A stretch of DNA of 37,176 bases, taken from positions 1 to 37,176 of the IMG/VR virus record IMGVR_UViG_3300045966_000097, one strand, 5' to 3'. Shown piece by piece: positions 6,640 to 12,184 of the stretch. The translations under genes and the position numbers were made by a program. The notes under the pieces are model-generated. The model was given only the letters and a program-made list of their open reading frames with translations. It had not been told where the DNA came from and ran no database searches. Source of the stretch: a virus. Position 1 is the first letter of the stretch. Each line of letters begins with the position of its first letter.

Positions 6640-6851
6640 GCATCGAAAGGGCGCGGGTGGTTTACCGGGCGCGGGTGGGCGATATGGAGGCGGAGTTTGA
6701 CTCCATGTTTGCTTTGGACCACGAGATTTGGAAGCTGCTGAAAGGCGGCTCCGCGCTGTGCAAGGAGCCGGTCAAGGCGGAGGATATCGTGATCACGCCG
6801 AGGGATGATACGGCCATGTGGCGGAAGCTGGACAACGGAGGGCTGGAATGA
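6636..6851 (+). CDS. Hypothetical protein, 71 aa
   Basis: GTG start overlapping the upstream stop. The sequence suggests two short strands (ARVVYRARVGDMEAEFDS) followed by an amphipathic helix (LDHEIWKLLKGG) and an acidic C-terminus. No family recognised. The same frame stays open after the TGA at 6849-6851 for another 40 or so codons (see 6852-6976). Confidence 0.6.
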   Translation: MSIERARVVYRARVGDMEAEFDSMFALDHEIWKLLKGGSALCKEPVKAEDIVITPRDDTAMWRKLDNGGLE

Positions 6852-6976
6852 GAGGCGCTACTGCCTCCTCGACATCCGCCACCCGAGCCGTATAACGGGT
6901 GTGCACCTGTCGAGCTGGCCGTCCGCATGATTCACCAGATCAACAACGCGATGTGCCAGGAGCACGGGAGGAAGCC
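6852..6976 (+). other. Open, protein-like frame lacking a good start
   Basis: In the frame of the preceding gene, after its stop, the sequence reads through a plausible protein segment (PYNGCAPVELAVRMIHQINN then AMCQEHGRKP) up to the next gene. The only ATG (6927) lies late. It may be a truncated gene, a frame joined by TGA readthrough, or a coincidence. Confidence 0.3.
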
Positions 6977-7315
6977 ATGCAGTTCCCAGTCATCATCCGC
7001 TGCCTCAAGGAAGGGACGCCCGTCGAAGAGAAGACCTACGACGGCGCCGACTGTTTCTGCGCCGCCGCACCTCGTGCCATAACTGATCCTCCCTTCGGTT
7101 TAGCTTACCTTGGAAGAATGAACCGTCGAGGCTTCCTGTCGATGCTGGCCGGCGCTACCCTCGACCCCGAGCGCCTGCTCTGGCGTCCTGGCGCGAAGCT
7201 CATCTCGATTCCGGAGCCAACCTCCGCGGCTTATCCGGATTTCTTCCGCTACACTGACTGGGTCGTCTACACCGAGCTGATATCGCGGCAGGAGTTTGAG
7301 AGGCGCTGGACCTAA
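6977..7315 (+). CDS. Protein with Tat-like NRRGFL motif, possible fusion, 112 aa
   Basis: The ATG at 6977 has an excellent ribosome binding site (GGGAGGAAG, 3 bases upstream). The first ~40 residues look like one small domain (FPVIIRCLKEGTPVEEKTYD). From residue 48 a new start-like sequence follows, MNRRGFLSMLAGATLDPERL, with its own GGAAG before an ATG at 7118. Small phage proteins beginning with NRR-F-LAGA then DPE-LLW are familiar to me, so 7118-7315 (65 aa) may be the real gene, with the upstream part a separate or fused frame. The twin-arginine pattern suggests, but does not prove, export or membrane association. Confidence 0.55.
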   Translation: MQFPVIIRCLKEGTPVEEKTYDGADCFCAAAPRAITDPPFGLAYLGRMNRRGFLSMLAGATLDPERLLWRPGAKLISIPEPTSAAYPDFFRYTDWVVYTELISRQEFERRWT

Positions 7316-7316
7316 T

Positions 7317-7688
7317 GTGACCCTAAAGCAGAGAGTCGATAAGCAGGACCGACAGATCAAGGCGCTCCATACCCTTCTGAAACGCGGCTTCGCTGCACAG
7401 GTGGACGCGACGATCCGGGATATCTACGACACCGCAATGCGTTCCAGGTTTGAACAATGCCTGGACAGTCCCTGGGCCAAGATCAGCGCCCGCCTGGAGG
7501 ACATTGTCGGCATGCTCAATATGAGAGGTTTGGTGAAGGGGCTTCCCTTTAAGCCCGCGGCTGGCCGCCGATGCCGCCGCTATGGGCGAAAGGTGCGGAT
7601 CACCCACCATAGCACCGCCCCCGCGATCAATAGCGCCAAGATGAGGTACAAGGTCGCCATGTATTCACCACGGGGAGCCATCCTTTAG
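7317..7688 (+). CDS. Coiled-coil protein of uncertain extent, up to 123 aa
   Basis: GTG start one base after the preceding TAA. The first ~75 residues look real: a charged coiled coil (LKQRVDKQDRQIKALHTLLK) and a helical continuation to about residue 66. The C-terminal 45 residues are Arg/Gly/Ala-rich and unnatural-looking. They cover both a membrane-peptide frame on the other strand (7580-7660) and one copy of a repeat (7521-7565). The gene may have been extended or damaged by an insertion near 7521. Confidence 0.45.
   Translation: MTLKQRVDKQDRQIKALHTLLKRGFAAQVDATIRDIYDTAMRSRFEQCLDSPWAKISARLEDIVGMLNMRGLVKGLPFKPAAGRRCRRYGRKVRITHHSTAPAINSAKMRYKVAMYSPRGAIL
7521..7565 (+). repeat. Imperfect repeat, copy 1
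   Basis: ATGAGAGGTTTGG...GAAGG...CCGCGGCTGGC also occurs, with a few substitutions and a shorter middle, at 7843-7883. Copy 1 lies inside the 3' half of the coiled-coil gene, copy 2 in the gene-free region 278 bp downstream. This suggests an old partial duplication. Confidence 0.6.
7580..7660 (-). CDS. Candidate tiny membrane peptide, 26 aa
   Basis: Minus-strand ATG to TAG frame encoding a short polar start, one strong hydrophobic helix of about 18 residues (YLILALLIAGAVLWWVI) and a basic end (RTFRP). This is classic topology for a one-helix membrane peptide. An in-frame ATG seven codons upstream is an alternative start. It lies antisense to the doubtful C-terminal part of the rightward gene at 7317, so only one is likely to be real. 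Ribosome binding site weak. Confidence 0.35.
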   Translation of the reverse strand: MATLYLILALLIAGAVLWWVIRTFRP

Positions 7689-8252
7689 GCACTACGCTCG
7701 GCCCACTCGGGTTCCAACAACTCCTGCCATTTTACTCCCCCGGGGCACCCCCCTCCGGGCACTGCCGCCTTCTGTGCCTCCCTACCATCTGGTACACTTC
7801 CAGGCACGGCCAGCCTAGCCAGCCCATCAACAGTCTCCGGTCATGAGAGGTTTGGCGAAGGGTGCCCCTTGTCCGCGGCTGGCTGTGTTCTTCTGCTTAT
7901 GGGTCATGCAGCGCTGGGCAAGCACCACCGACTAGGGCACTTGTGCCGATTGTCAGGTTCCGCCGGCGCACTTGCTGTGCGTTCTGAGGTCCGTCCTGCA
8001 AGGGTTTCAGCCCCGTTGAAGCTCGCCGCGGAACTCCTCCTCCTGGCACGCAATCGGCGCTTTTGGACAATCATATAATTCTTGCCGCTTTTCTAAACCC
8101 GCAGAAACTCAGGACTTGCCACTCAGTATGGCTCTCACGTAAATATCTAACACCACAAAACGGCGGGGGCCCCTGACGTAGAATCAATCGGATACAGAGA
8201 CTCCAATATCCGGTTTCTATAACGACCGCAAAGACGGCCCAGAAACAGCAAA
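7689..8252. other. Gene-poor region
   Basis: About 560 bp with no convincing gene on either strand. It contains copy 2 of the imperfect repeat (7843-7883), a GC-rich block of direct and inverted GGGCAC-type repeats (7740-7830), and a minus-strand 31-codon frame near 7732-7827 that I do not trust. It separates the small rightward genes from the recombinase/HNH cassette and may mark the edge of an insertion. Confidence 0.5.
7843..7883 (+). repeat. Imperfect repeat, copy 2
   Basis: Shares the frame ATGAGAGGTTTGG-GAAGGG-CCGCGGCTGGC with 7521-7565 but has diverged in the middle. Both copies start with ATG and remain open for some codons, so they may be remnants of the same short gene 5' end. Confidence 0.6.
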
Positions 8253-8288
8253 AGCGCCGCTGGAGCCATGAGACTCTCCAGCGGCGCT
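8253..8288 (-). terminator. Intrinsic terminator after the serine recombinase
   Basis: A perfect 13-bp stem (AGCGCCGCTGGAG with CTCCAGCGGCGCT) around a 10-base loop. On the minus strand it is followed by TTTTGCTGTTTCT. It lies 32 bases past the recombinase stop codon, in the right orientation to end that leftward transcript. Confidence 0.85.
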
Positions 8289-8320
8289 CTGTGCCTTACA
8301 TCAAAGGGTGGTTATGGTTA

Positions 8321-8941
8321 TTATGCCGCAGCTTGCGGCTTCTCATGCGGGATGATCGAGTGGACCGTGAACACGCTCATGCCCGTCTCCCTGCCGATCG
8401 CCCTGATGGACTTTCCGCGGAGGTGGAGTTCGATCACCTTGTCGCGCTCTGACTGGGTGAACTTCCGGCGCCGGCCGAGCTTCACGCCGCGGCGCACTGC
8501 CGCAGCCAGGCCGGCCTTCACACGCTCGCGGATCATGCTGCGCTCGAATTCGGCAAAGGCGGCCATAATATCCATCAGCAATTTCGAGCCGGGGTTCTGT
8601 TGGTCAGTGTCTATAGATTGGGAGATGCAAATAAACCTCACTCCGGCACCGTTCAACACCTGCAAGTGCTCAACGAAATTCGCGACGGATCGCCCGAATC
8701 GGTCAAGCTTCCAACACATGACCACATCGAACATGTGCTTCCGTGCCGCCGCCATCAACTTGTCGAGTTGCGGCCGCGACTTCTTTGAGCCTGACCAGCC
8801 GGTATCGACGTATTCGGCGACGATCGGCCAGCCCCTGCGCTCACAGTACTCCTTCATTTCATTGAGTTGCAGGTCGCACCTCTGATCGGAGGTCGAAACA
8901 CGCGCATACAGAGCAATCTTAAGAGTCCGGATCGGCATCAT
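8321..8941 (-). CDS. Serine recombinase, small resolvase/invertase family
   Basis: A 206-aa protein of normal length for this family. Residues about 8-150 form the catalytic domain with the nucleophile serine in LYARVSTSDQ (S16), then WKLDRFGRS, MAAFAEFERSMIRERV and GVKLGRRRKF. The last ~45 residues are the helix-turn-helix that recognises its sites (SIRAIGRETGMSVFTVHSII). It cuts and rejoins DNA through a covalent serine link and could resolve dimers or invert a segment such as tail genes. A good ribosome binding site (GAGG, 8 bases upstream) lies inside the end of the HNH gene, which overlaps it by 23 bases. A second, broken N-terminus of the same family lies beyond the HNH gene (9645-9728). 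Confidence 0.92.
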   Translation of the reverse strand: MMPIRTLKIALYARVSTSDQRCDLQLNEMKEYCERRGWPIVAEYVDTGWSGSKKSRPQLDKLMAAARKHMFDVVMCWKLDRFGRSVANFVEHLQVLNGAGVRFICISQSIDTDQQNPGSKLLMDIMAAFAEFERSMIRERVKAGLAAAVRRGVKLGRRRKFTQSERDKVIELHLRGKSIRAIGRETGMSVFTVHSIIPHEKPQAAA

Positions 8942-9572
8942 AACATCTACCTCGTGATAGATAAGCTACCGCATTTTCAAAGCGATGCGTGTCCTCAGAA
9001 AACAGCGCAATGGCTTGATTGCATTTGGCACAGAGTAATCCACGCACACATTTCGGGCAACCAAAGCGCCCGGGACAGCACCGATGGTCATGATCAATGC
9101 CCAAACTCCACATGCCACCCTTTGCGCCTCTCCTCTGCTCCGGCTGATAGCAAATACCGCAAACATGATTTTGAGCCCGCAGTAGTTCTTCGTAGCGTTC
9201 CAGGGTGATCCCGTGGCTTTTGCAGCGGCCTCTACACCAGAGGAACAGCATCCTGTCCTTACGGTTCGACTTCCAGGCCTCTCTGGTCGCCGTTCCTTCG
9301 GGCGAGCTGTAGTATTGTCGCCGTCGCGCCCGATTCCGCGTGTGAAACTCTTCGTCGGATGCATGTTTCTCTTTGTATCGGAGACTGGCTCTAACTTGTA
9401 TCGCCTTGGCGCGTTCCGGATTATCGATTCGCCACTGACGGTCTTGTGCGATGCGGCAGGTTTTGCAGCATCCCATTACGCCACCCTTTGCGCTATGGTT
9501 GGCATAAAATCCGGTCAACGGCTTCGACACTCCGCACTTGATGCATGTGCGGCTGGTATTATCGGATTGCAT
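8919..9572 (-). CDS. HNH homing-type endonuclease, endonuclease VII family
   Basis: 217 aa from the ATG at 9572, which has a strong ribosome binding site (GGAGGG, 6 bases). An in-frame ATG at 9596 lacks one. The N-terminal zinc finger (CIKCGVSKPLTGFY, then CCKTC) and the basic helical middle are typical of mobile phage HNH proteins. The C-terminal nuclease (about 130-205) shows the recombination endonuclease VII signature: GITLERYEELL, CGIC, LGIDHDH, then CPKCVRGLLCAKCNQA. The gene stands between a 27-codon stump of a serine recombinase and a complete serine recombinase, as expected for a homing endonuclease that targeted a recombinase gene. Its start lies just after an 8-bp hairpin that partly covers the ribosome binding site. 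Confidence 0.88.
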   Translation of the reverse strand: MQSDNTSRTCIKCGVSKPLTGFYANHSAKGGVMGCCKTCRIAQDRQWRIDNPERAKAIQVRASLRYKEKHASDEEFHTRNRARRRQYYSSPEGTATREAWKSNRKDRMLFLWCRGRCKSHGITLERYEELLRAQNHVCGICYQPEQRRGAKGGMWSLGIDHDHRCCPGRFGCPKCVRGLLCAKCNQAIALFSEDTHRFENAVAYLSRGRCYDADPDS

Positions 9573-9573
9573 G

Positions 9574-9608
9574 TGAGGCCCTCCAGTGGCCTTCATGTAC
9601 GGGCCTCA
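9574..9608 (-). promoter_or_regulatory. RNA hairpin masking the HNH ribosome binding site
   Basis: Perfect 8-bp arms (TGAGGCCC at 9574-9581, GGGCCTCA at 9601-9608) around a 19-base loop. On the minus-strand mRNA the arm next to the ATG at 9572 includes the last three bases of the GGAGGG ribosome binding site. Folding would therefore lower translation. Hairpins that repress homing endonuclease translation are known from T4. The role here is inferred. Confidence 0.45.
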
Positions 9609-9644
9609 CGCTGTTTCCGCAGCGCGGGGCCTATCAATACCCGC

Positions 9645-9728
9645 TTAGTTTAACATCATGAGATCGCAGCGTTGATCGTCCGTGCTCACTCGAGCGTAGA
9701 TCGCGACTGTAACGGATTTCGGTGACAT
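9645..9728 (-). pseudogene. N-terminal stump of a second serine recombinase
   Basis: ATG with a strong ribosome binding site (AAGGAG, 6 bases upstream) starts a 27-codon frame. It contains VAIYARVSTDDQRCDL, the catalytic N-terminal motif of serine recombinases including the active-site serine, then runs into four unrelated residues and a TAA. The intact recombinase at 8321-8941 has the equivalent IALYARVSTSDQRCDL but differs clearly in DNA sequence, so this is not a recent tandem copy. The rest of this gene is gone and the HNH gene starts 73 bases downstream. The natural reading is a resident recombinase cut after about codon 23 by arrival of the HNH gene plus a new recombinase. Confidence 0.85.
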
Positions 9729-9788
9729 GTTTTACTCCTTCGCGGTCTCCTCACGTCCATTGGCCTGTCTCATGCGGAGGACCATACC

Positions 9789-9938
9789 ATGCGAGTTCAA
9801 GTACAGAAAGAATTCACGCCGAAAGGCCAACAGCAACCGAAACGGAAGGGTGAGACCATCGACCTTCCTGACAATGAGGCGCGGGAACAGATCCAGCAGG
9901 GGAACGTGGTAGAGGTGGACGAGCAACGCGATAAGTGA
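9789..9938 (+). CDS. Small hydrophilic protein, 49 aa
   Basis: Excellent ribosome binding site (GGAGG about 9 bases before ATG). The product begins RVQVQKEFTPKGQQQPKRKG and continues with an acidic, helical part (TIDLPDNEAREQIQQGNVVE). The sequence looks like a genuine compact phage protein. The overlapping minus-strand frame does not. It ends one base before the stop of the convergent gene at 9940. Function unknown. Confidence 0.6.
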   Translation: MRVQVQKEFTPKGQQQPKRKGETIDLPDNEAREQIQQGNVVEVDEQRDK

Positions 9939-9939
9939 T

Positions 9940-10128
9940 TCACGATCCCGCGCCCGCCGCGGCAGCCCGCTTCGCTTCCCGGCCCAGCCACTGTTGCACG
10001 GCCCAATGAAAGTCTGCCGAGTCTCGAGACCGGTTGATCAACTCCACGTACACATCAAGCGGCAGCGTAAAGATGGTGCCCTCCTGGCGCCATCTCACCC
10101 ATGCGCCGGTCTCTGTCCATGCCACCAC
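9940..10128 (-). CDS. Hypothetical protein, 62 aa
   Basis: GTG-started frame downstream of the LuxR-type gene and probably in its operon (27-base gap). It has an aromatic, strand-rich beginning (VAWTETGAWVRWRQEGTIFT) followed by a helix (YVELINRSRDSADFHWAV) and a basic tail. No family recognised. It converges with the rightward gene ending at 9938. Confidence 0.6.
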   Translation of the reverse strand: MVAWTETGAWVRWRQEGTIFTLPLDVYVELINRSRDSADFHWAVQQWLGREAKRAAAAGAGS

Positions 10129-10155
10129 TACTTCGCCTGTCCTCTCCGCATCAGT

Positions 10156-10488
10156 TCAATCCGCCGCGGCGTGTGCGTACTGTTCGATGTCGTCATCGCT
10201 GCGGACAGGTGGGCCCACCCAGAACCGTCGCGCCAGCAGCGTCCGGTTGTTCACGCCGACCTTGCGGAAGATGCGGTTGACATATACCCTGACCGTGCCC
10301 TCGGTCAGACGTAGCATATGGGCGATCTCTTTATTAAGCTTCCCATTTGCGATGCCGGCGACGACCTGCCACTCCCGGAATGTCAGAGCCTGGCCCACCT
10401 CTCCGAGGAGCCCCCGCTTATATCGGCGTCGACATGCCTCGCACAGACGGGCTACCGGCACTGCGCCGCCGCATCGGCAACAGTTCAT
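10156..10488 (-). CDS. LuxR-type regulator with N-terminal zinc ribbon
   Basis: 110 aa, with a start overlapping the beta-helix gene stop (ATGA at 10485-10488). The N-terminus has a zinc-ribbon pattern (CCRCGG, then LCEACRRRYKRG, residues about 3-26). The body (about 36-90) is a clear LuxR/GerE helix-turn-helix: LTFREWQVVAGIANGKLNKE, then IAHMLRLTEGTVRVYVNRIF and RKVGVNNRTLLA. There is no receiver or autoinducer domain, so DNA binding is probably constitutive or controlled through the metal site. Two matching palindromes lie upstream in the same unit (11719-11735 and 11905-11921) and are candidate binding sites. Confidence 0.88.
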   Translation of the reverse strand: MNCCRCGGAVPVARLCEACRRRYKRGLLGEVGQALTFREWQVVAGIANGKLNKEIAHMLRLTEGTVRVYVNRIFRKVGVNNRTLLARRFWVGPPVRSDDDIEQYAHAAAD

Positions 10489-11696
10489 GCCACCACCACG
10501 CCATCGACTGTGATCTGTGAGCAGTTCGTTCCCACGTCGACCTGGCCCGAGTCGTCCACGGTGATCTCGTGGCAGTCGTCCTCGAGGTAGAGGATGGGAT
10601 TGGTTCCGCTGGTGAGCTGGTTGTCCTGAAACAGAGACGAGTGGAGATGCCGGGCGGCCCCCACGCTCTGGCAATTCTCGAAGCGGTTCCCCTGGATGGT
10701 TATGCCGTTGGCGTAGCTCGTGGTGTACACCGCGCCGAACGTCGTCCCCGGGCGGCCGCAGTCAGTGAATACGCAGTGCGTCACCAGGACCGCCACGCTC
10801 GCGCAGTTCTCCAACATGAGGCCTGCGCCCACTGTCCCGCGGATTTCGTTCCGTGCGAATAGAATCACGGCCGGCGCATTCTTCGGGACCGACCGGCGGC
10901 GGTAGACGCCACTGCCCCGGTAGCAGACTTTCATCCCTGTGCCCTGCACCAGCGAGTTCTCGCACACGTTGTCGGTGATGACGGCGTTCTGCCCTTCGAC
11001 GGCGATGCACGTGTGCCCGGTGTCGCTCACGTGATTCCCAACGACCACCGTGCCTCGAGAGCCCGGCACCCAGATGCCGCGGACTCCCTCTATCCCGTCT
11101 GCCCCTCCCGTGCGCTCCACCCGGTTTCGCAGCACCCGGAGGTTGACGGTGGACTGCGAGTGGATCGCCGCGCAGGGCGGCCCGGTCGGGTTGAAGGCGA
11201 TGTCATGCAGCCAGCACCCCTCGATGCGGTTGTCCGTTCCGCCGTCGAAGAACACCATCTCCCGCGCCTGGTTCTGGCCGTCGAACTCGAGGTCGAGCAG
11301 CCGGCACCGCATCGTGCCGGGCGTCGTACACAGCAGGGCGCCGTAGTGCCCGGTGAAGTTGTCGCCGCTCGGCCGTAGCCCGCTCTTCTCGTCCGGATCC
11401 CCCATCACCGTCTTGTCCGCTCCGTCGAGCCAGAGTGTGTTTGAGACCTTGAACATCCCGGACAACATGAGCGCGTACCCGGCCGGGATCTCGTTGAGCT
11501 TCGCCTGGAGGAGCTGGGTGTCGTCGCCTCCTGTGGCGGTCACCTTGATGACGTCGACCGGCGGGGGCTCCGGGTCCGGAGGCTCGGGATCCGGCGGGGT
11601 AGCGCCGGCCCCTTGCAGTTGCAGGGTGAAATTGCCAGAGGCATCTACCGCCATCGAGCCGGTCAACTCGAGTGAGTTGCTGCCTTTTGGGAACAT
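10485..11696 (-). CDS. Right-handed beta-helix protein, tailspike-like
   Basis: 403 aa. A short N-terminal beta region (1-30) and a Pro/Asp/Glu-rich linker (PPDPEPPDPEPPP, about 35-47) lead into a region with many PbH1-type repeats (patterns such as NRIEGCWLHDI, LRVLRNRVERTG, VVVGNHVSDTG, AVITDNVCENS, ITIQGNRFENC). This is the parallel beta-helix fold of phage tailspikes and pectate-lyase-like enzymes. Catalytic residues cannot be assigned. There is no recognisable virion-binding N-terminal domain, and it lies outside the main tail cluster, coupled to a LuxR-type regulator. It may be a surface-glycan depolymerase or a prophage-expressed accessory protein. GGAGAG ribosome binding site. Confidence 0.8.
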   Translation of the reverse strand: MFPKGSNSLELTGSMAVDASGNFTLQLQGAGATPPDPEPPDPEPPPVDVIKVTATGGDDTQLLQAKLNEIPAGYALMLSGMFKVSNTLWLDGADKTVMGDPDEKSGLRPSGDNFTGHYGALLCTTPGTMRCRLLDLEFDGQNQAREMVFFDGGTDNRIEGCWLHDIAFNPTGPPCAAIHSQSTVNLRVLRNRVERTGGADGIEGVRGIWVPGSRGTVVVGNHVSDTGHTCIAVEGQNAVITDNVCENSLVQGTGMKVCYRGSGVYRRRSVPKNAPAVILFARNEIRGTVGAGLMLENCASVAVLVTHCVFTDCGRPGTTFGAVYTTSYANGITIQGNRFENCQSVGAARHLHSSLFQDNQLTSGTNPILYLEDDCHEITVDDSGQVDVGTNCSQITVDGVVVA

Positions 11697-11718
11697 CCGA
11701 TACTCTCCTGGTTTGGGT

Positions 11719-11735
11719 GGCTCACCAGATGAGCC
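11719..11735. promoter_or_regulatory. Operator-like palindrome, copy 1
   Basis: GGCTCACCAGATGAGCC: outer six-base arms pair (GGCTCA/TGAGCC). Together with its flanks (GGT before, TGT after) it matches copy 2 at 11905-11921 over about 22 bases with three differences. It lies between the small ORF at 11741 and the beta-helix gene start. Probable binding site of a dimeric regulator, possibly the LuxR-type protein encoded downstream. Confidence 0.6.
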
Positions 11736-11740
11736 TGTGG

Positions 11741-11821
11741 CTACTTTTTCCGTTTTGCCTTCTGTTGCTGGAAAGCCGCTTCCGCTTCGGTCGGTGTCAT
11801 CGTGCCGGCTTCTATCGGCAT
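11741..11821 (-). CDS. Tiny protein, 26 aa
   Basis: ATG overlaps the end of the preceding tiny frame by ten bases. It encodes a helical peptide with TMTPTEAEAAFQQQKAKRKK, ending in a basic cluster. Together with its partner at 11812-11892 it could be one original gene split by a frameshift, since the two peptides join end to end. Weak evidence of translation beyond context. Confidence 0.35.
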   Translation of the reverse strand: MPIEAGTMTPTEAEAAFQQQKAKRKK

Positions 11822-11892
11822 TCTTGGCGGTTCAGCTTCCCGTCTGCCGCCTCGTTGAATGTTCCTGTCAGGCTGTAGGACCGTTCTGCCAT
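11812..11892 (-). CDS. Tiny protein, 26 aa
   Basis: ATG with a moderate GGTG element five bases upstream. The peptide AERSYSLTGTFNEAADGKLN and its tail look strand-like then helical. It starts 12 bases from operator copy 2 (11905-11921), so it would be the first gene of the regulated leftward unit. It overlaps the next tiny frame by ten bases in another phase; a single lost or gained base may have split one ~50-aa gene. Confidence 0.35.
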   Translation of the reverse strand: MAERSYSLTGTFNEAADGKLNRQECR

Positions 11893-11904
11893 ATCACCTC
11901 TGGT

Positions 11905-11930
11905 GGCTCACCTGGTGAGCCTGTTAAAAT
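11905..11930. promoter_or_regulatory. Operator-like palindrome copy 2 with rightward -10
   Basis: GGCTCACCTGGTGAGCC (11905-11921) is a perfect palindrome around one central base. It is followed at 11925-11930 by TAAAAT, a likely -10 for the rightward gene at 11939, whose ATG then falls at the predicted transcription start. The palindrome covers the spacer region, so a bound protein would block this promoter and could also control the divergent leftward unit. Confidence 0.6.
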
Positions 11931-11938
11931 GATTCTGT

Positions 11939-12184
11939 ATGCCCAGTGAGGAAGAGTTCGTATTAGACGGCGGCATCACTCTGGAACAGTTCAGGGAGAA
12001 TCCGATCGTGCTGGAACAAGCCATGACCCGCGTCCGTCATAGGCACGAGAAGGCTGGCGACACCGACAAACTCACATTCGGGGATATTGTGCGCGAGGCC
12101 CGCGAAGAAGTCGAAGCCGAATACCAACGTCTCGCCCGTGGCGAAGACTTTACAGCCCGATACTCACTTGGTAGGCGATCGTAG
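11939..12184 (+). CDS. Small helical acidic protein, 81 aa
   Basis: ATG lies eight bases past a TAAAAT element, so the mRNA is probably leaderless; no ribosome binding site is visible. The product is helical and charged (ITLEQFRENPIVLEQAMTRV, then FGDIVREAREEVEAEYQRL). The size and charge would suit an antitoxin-like or regulatory protein, but no family is recognised and no toxin partner is seen. Divergent from the beta-helix unit across a shared operator. Its 3' end overlaps the end of the virion gene at 12164 by 21 bases. Confidence 0.65.
   Translation: MPSEEEFVLDGGITLEQFRENPIVLEQAMTRVRHRHEKAGDTDKLTFGDIVREAREEVEAEYQRLARGEDFTARYSLGRRS

Noticed and set aside
8005-8040. Segment resembling a CRISPR repeat (GTTTCAGCCCCGTTGAAGC)
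   Set aside because: Present once only, with no second copy at spacer distance and no cas genes.
9732-9926. Minus-strand 64-aa hydrophobic frame
   Set aside because: It is antisense to a plus-strand gene with a strong ribosome binding site and better protein character, and its own start has no ribosome binding site.
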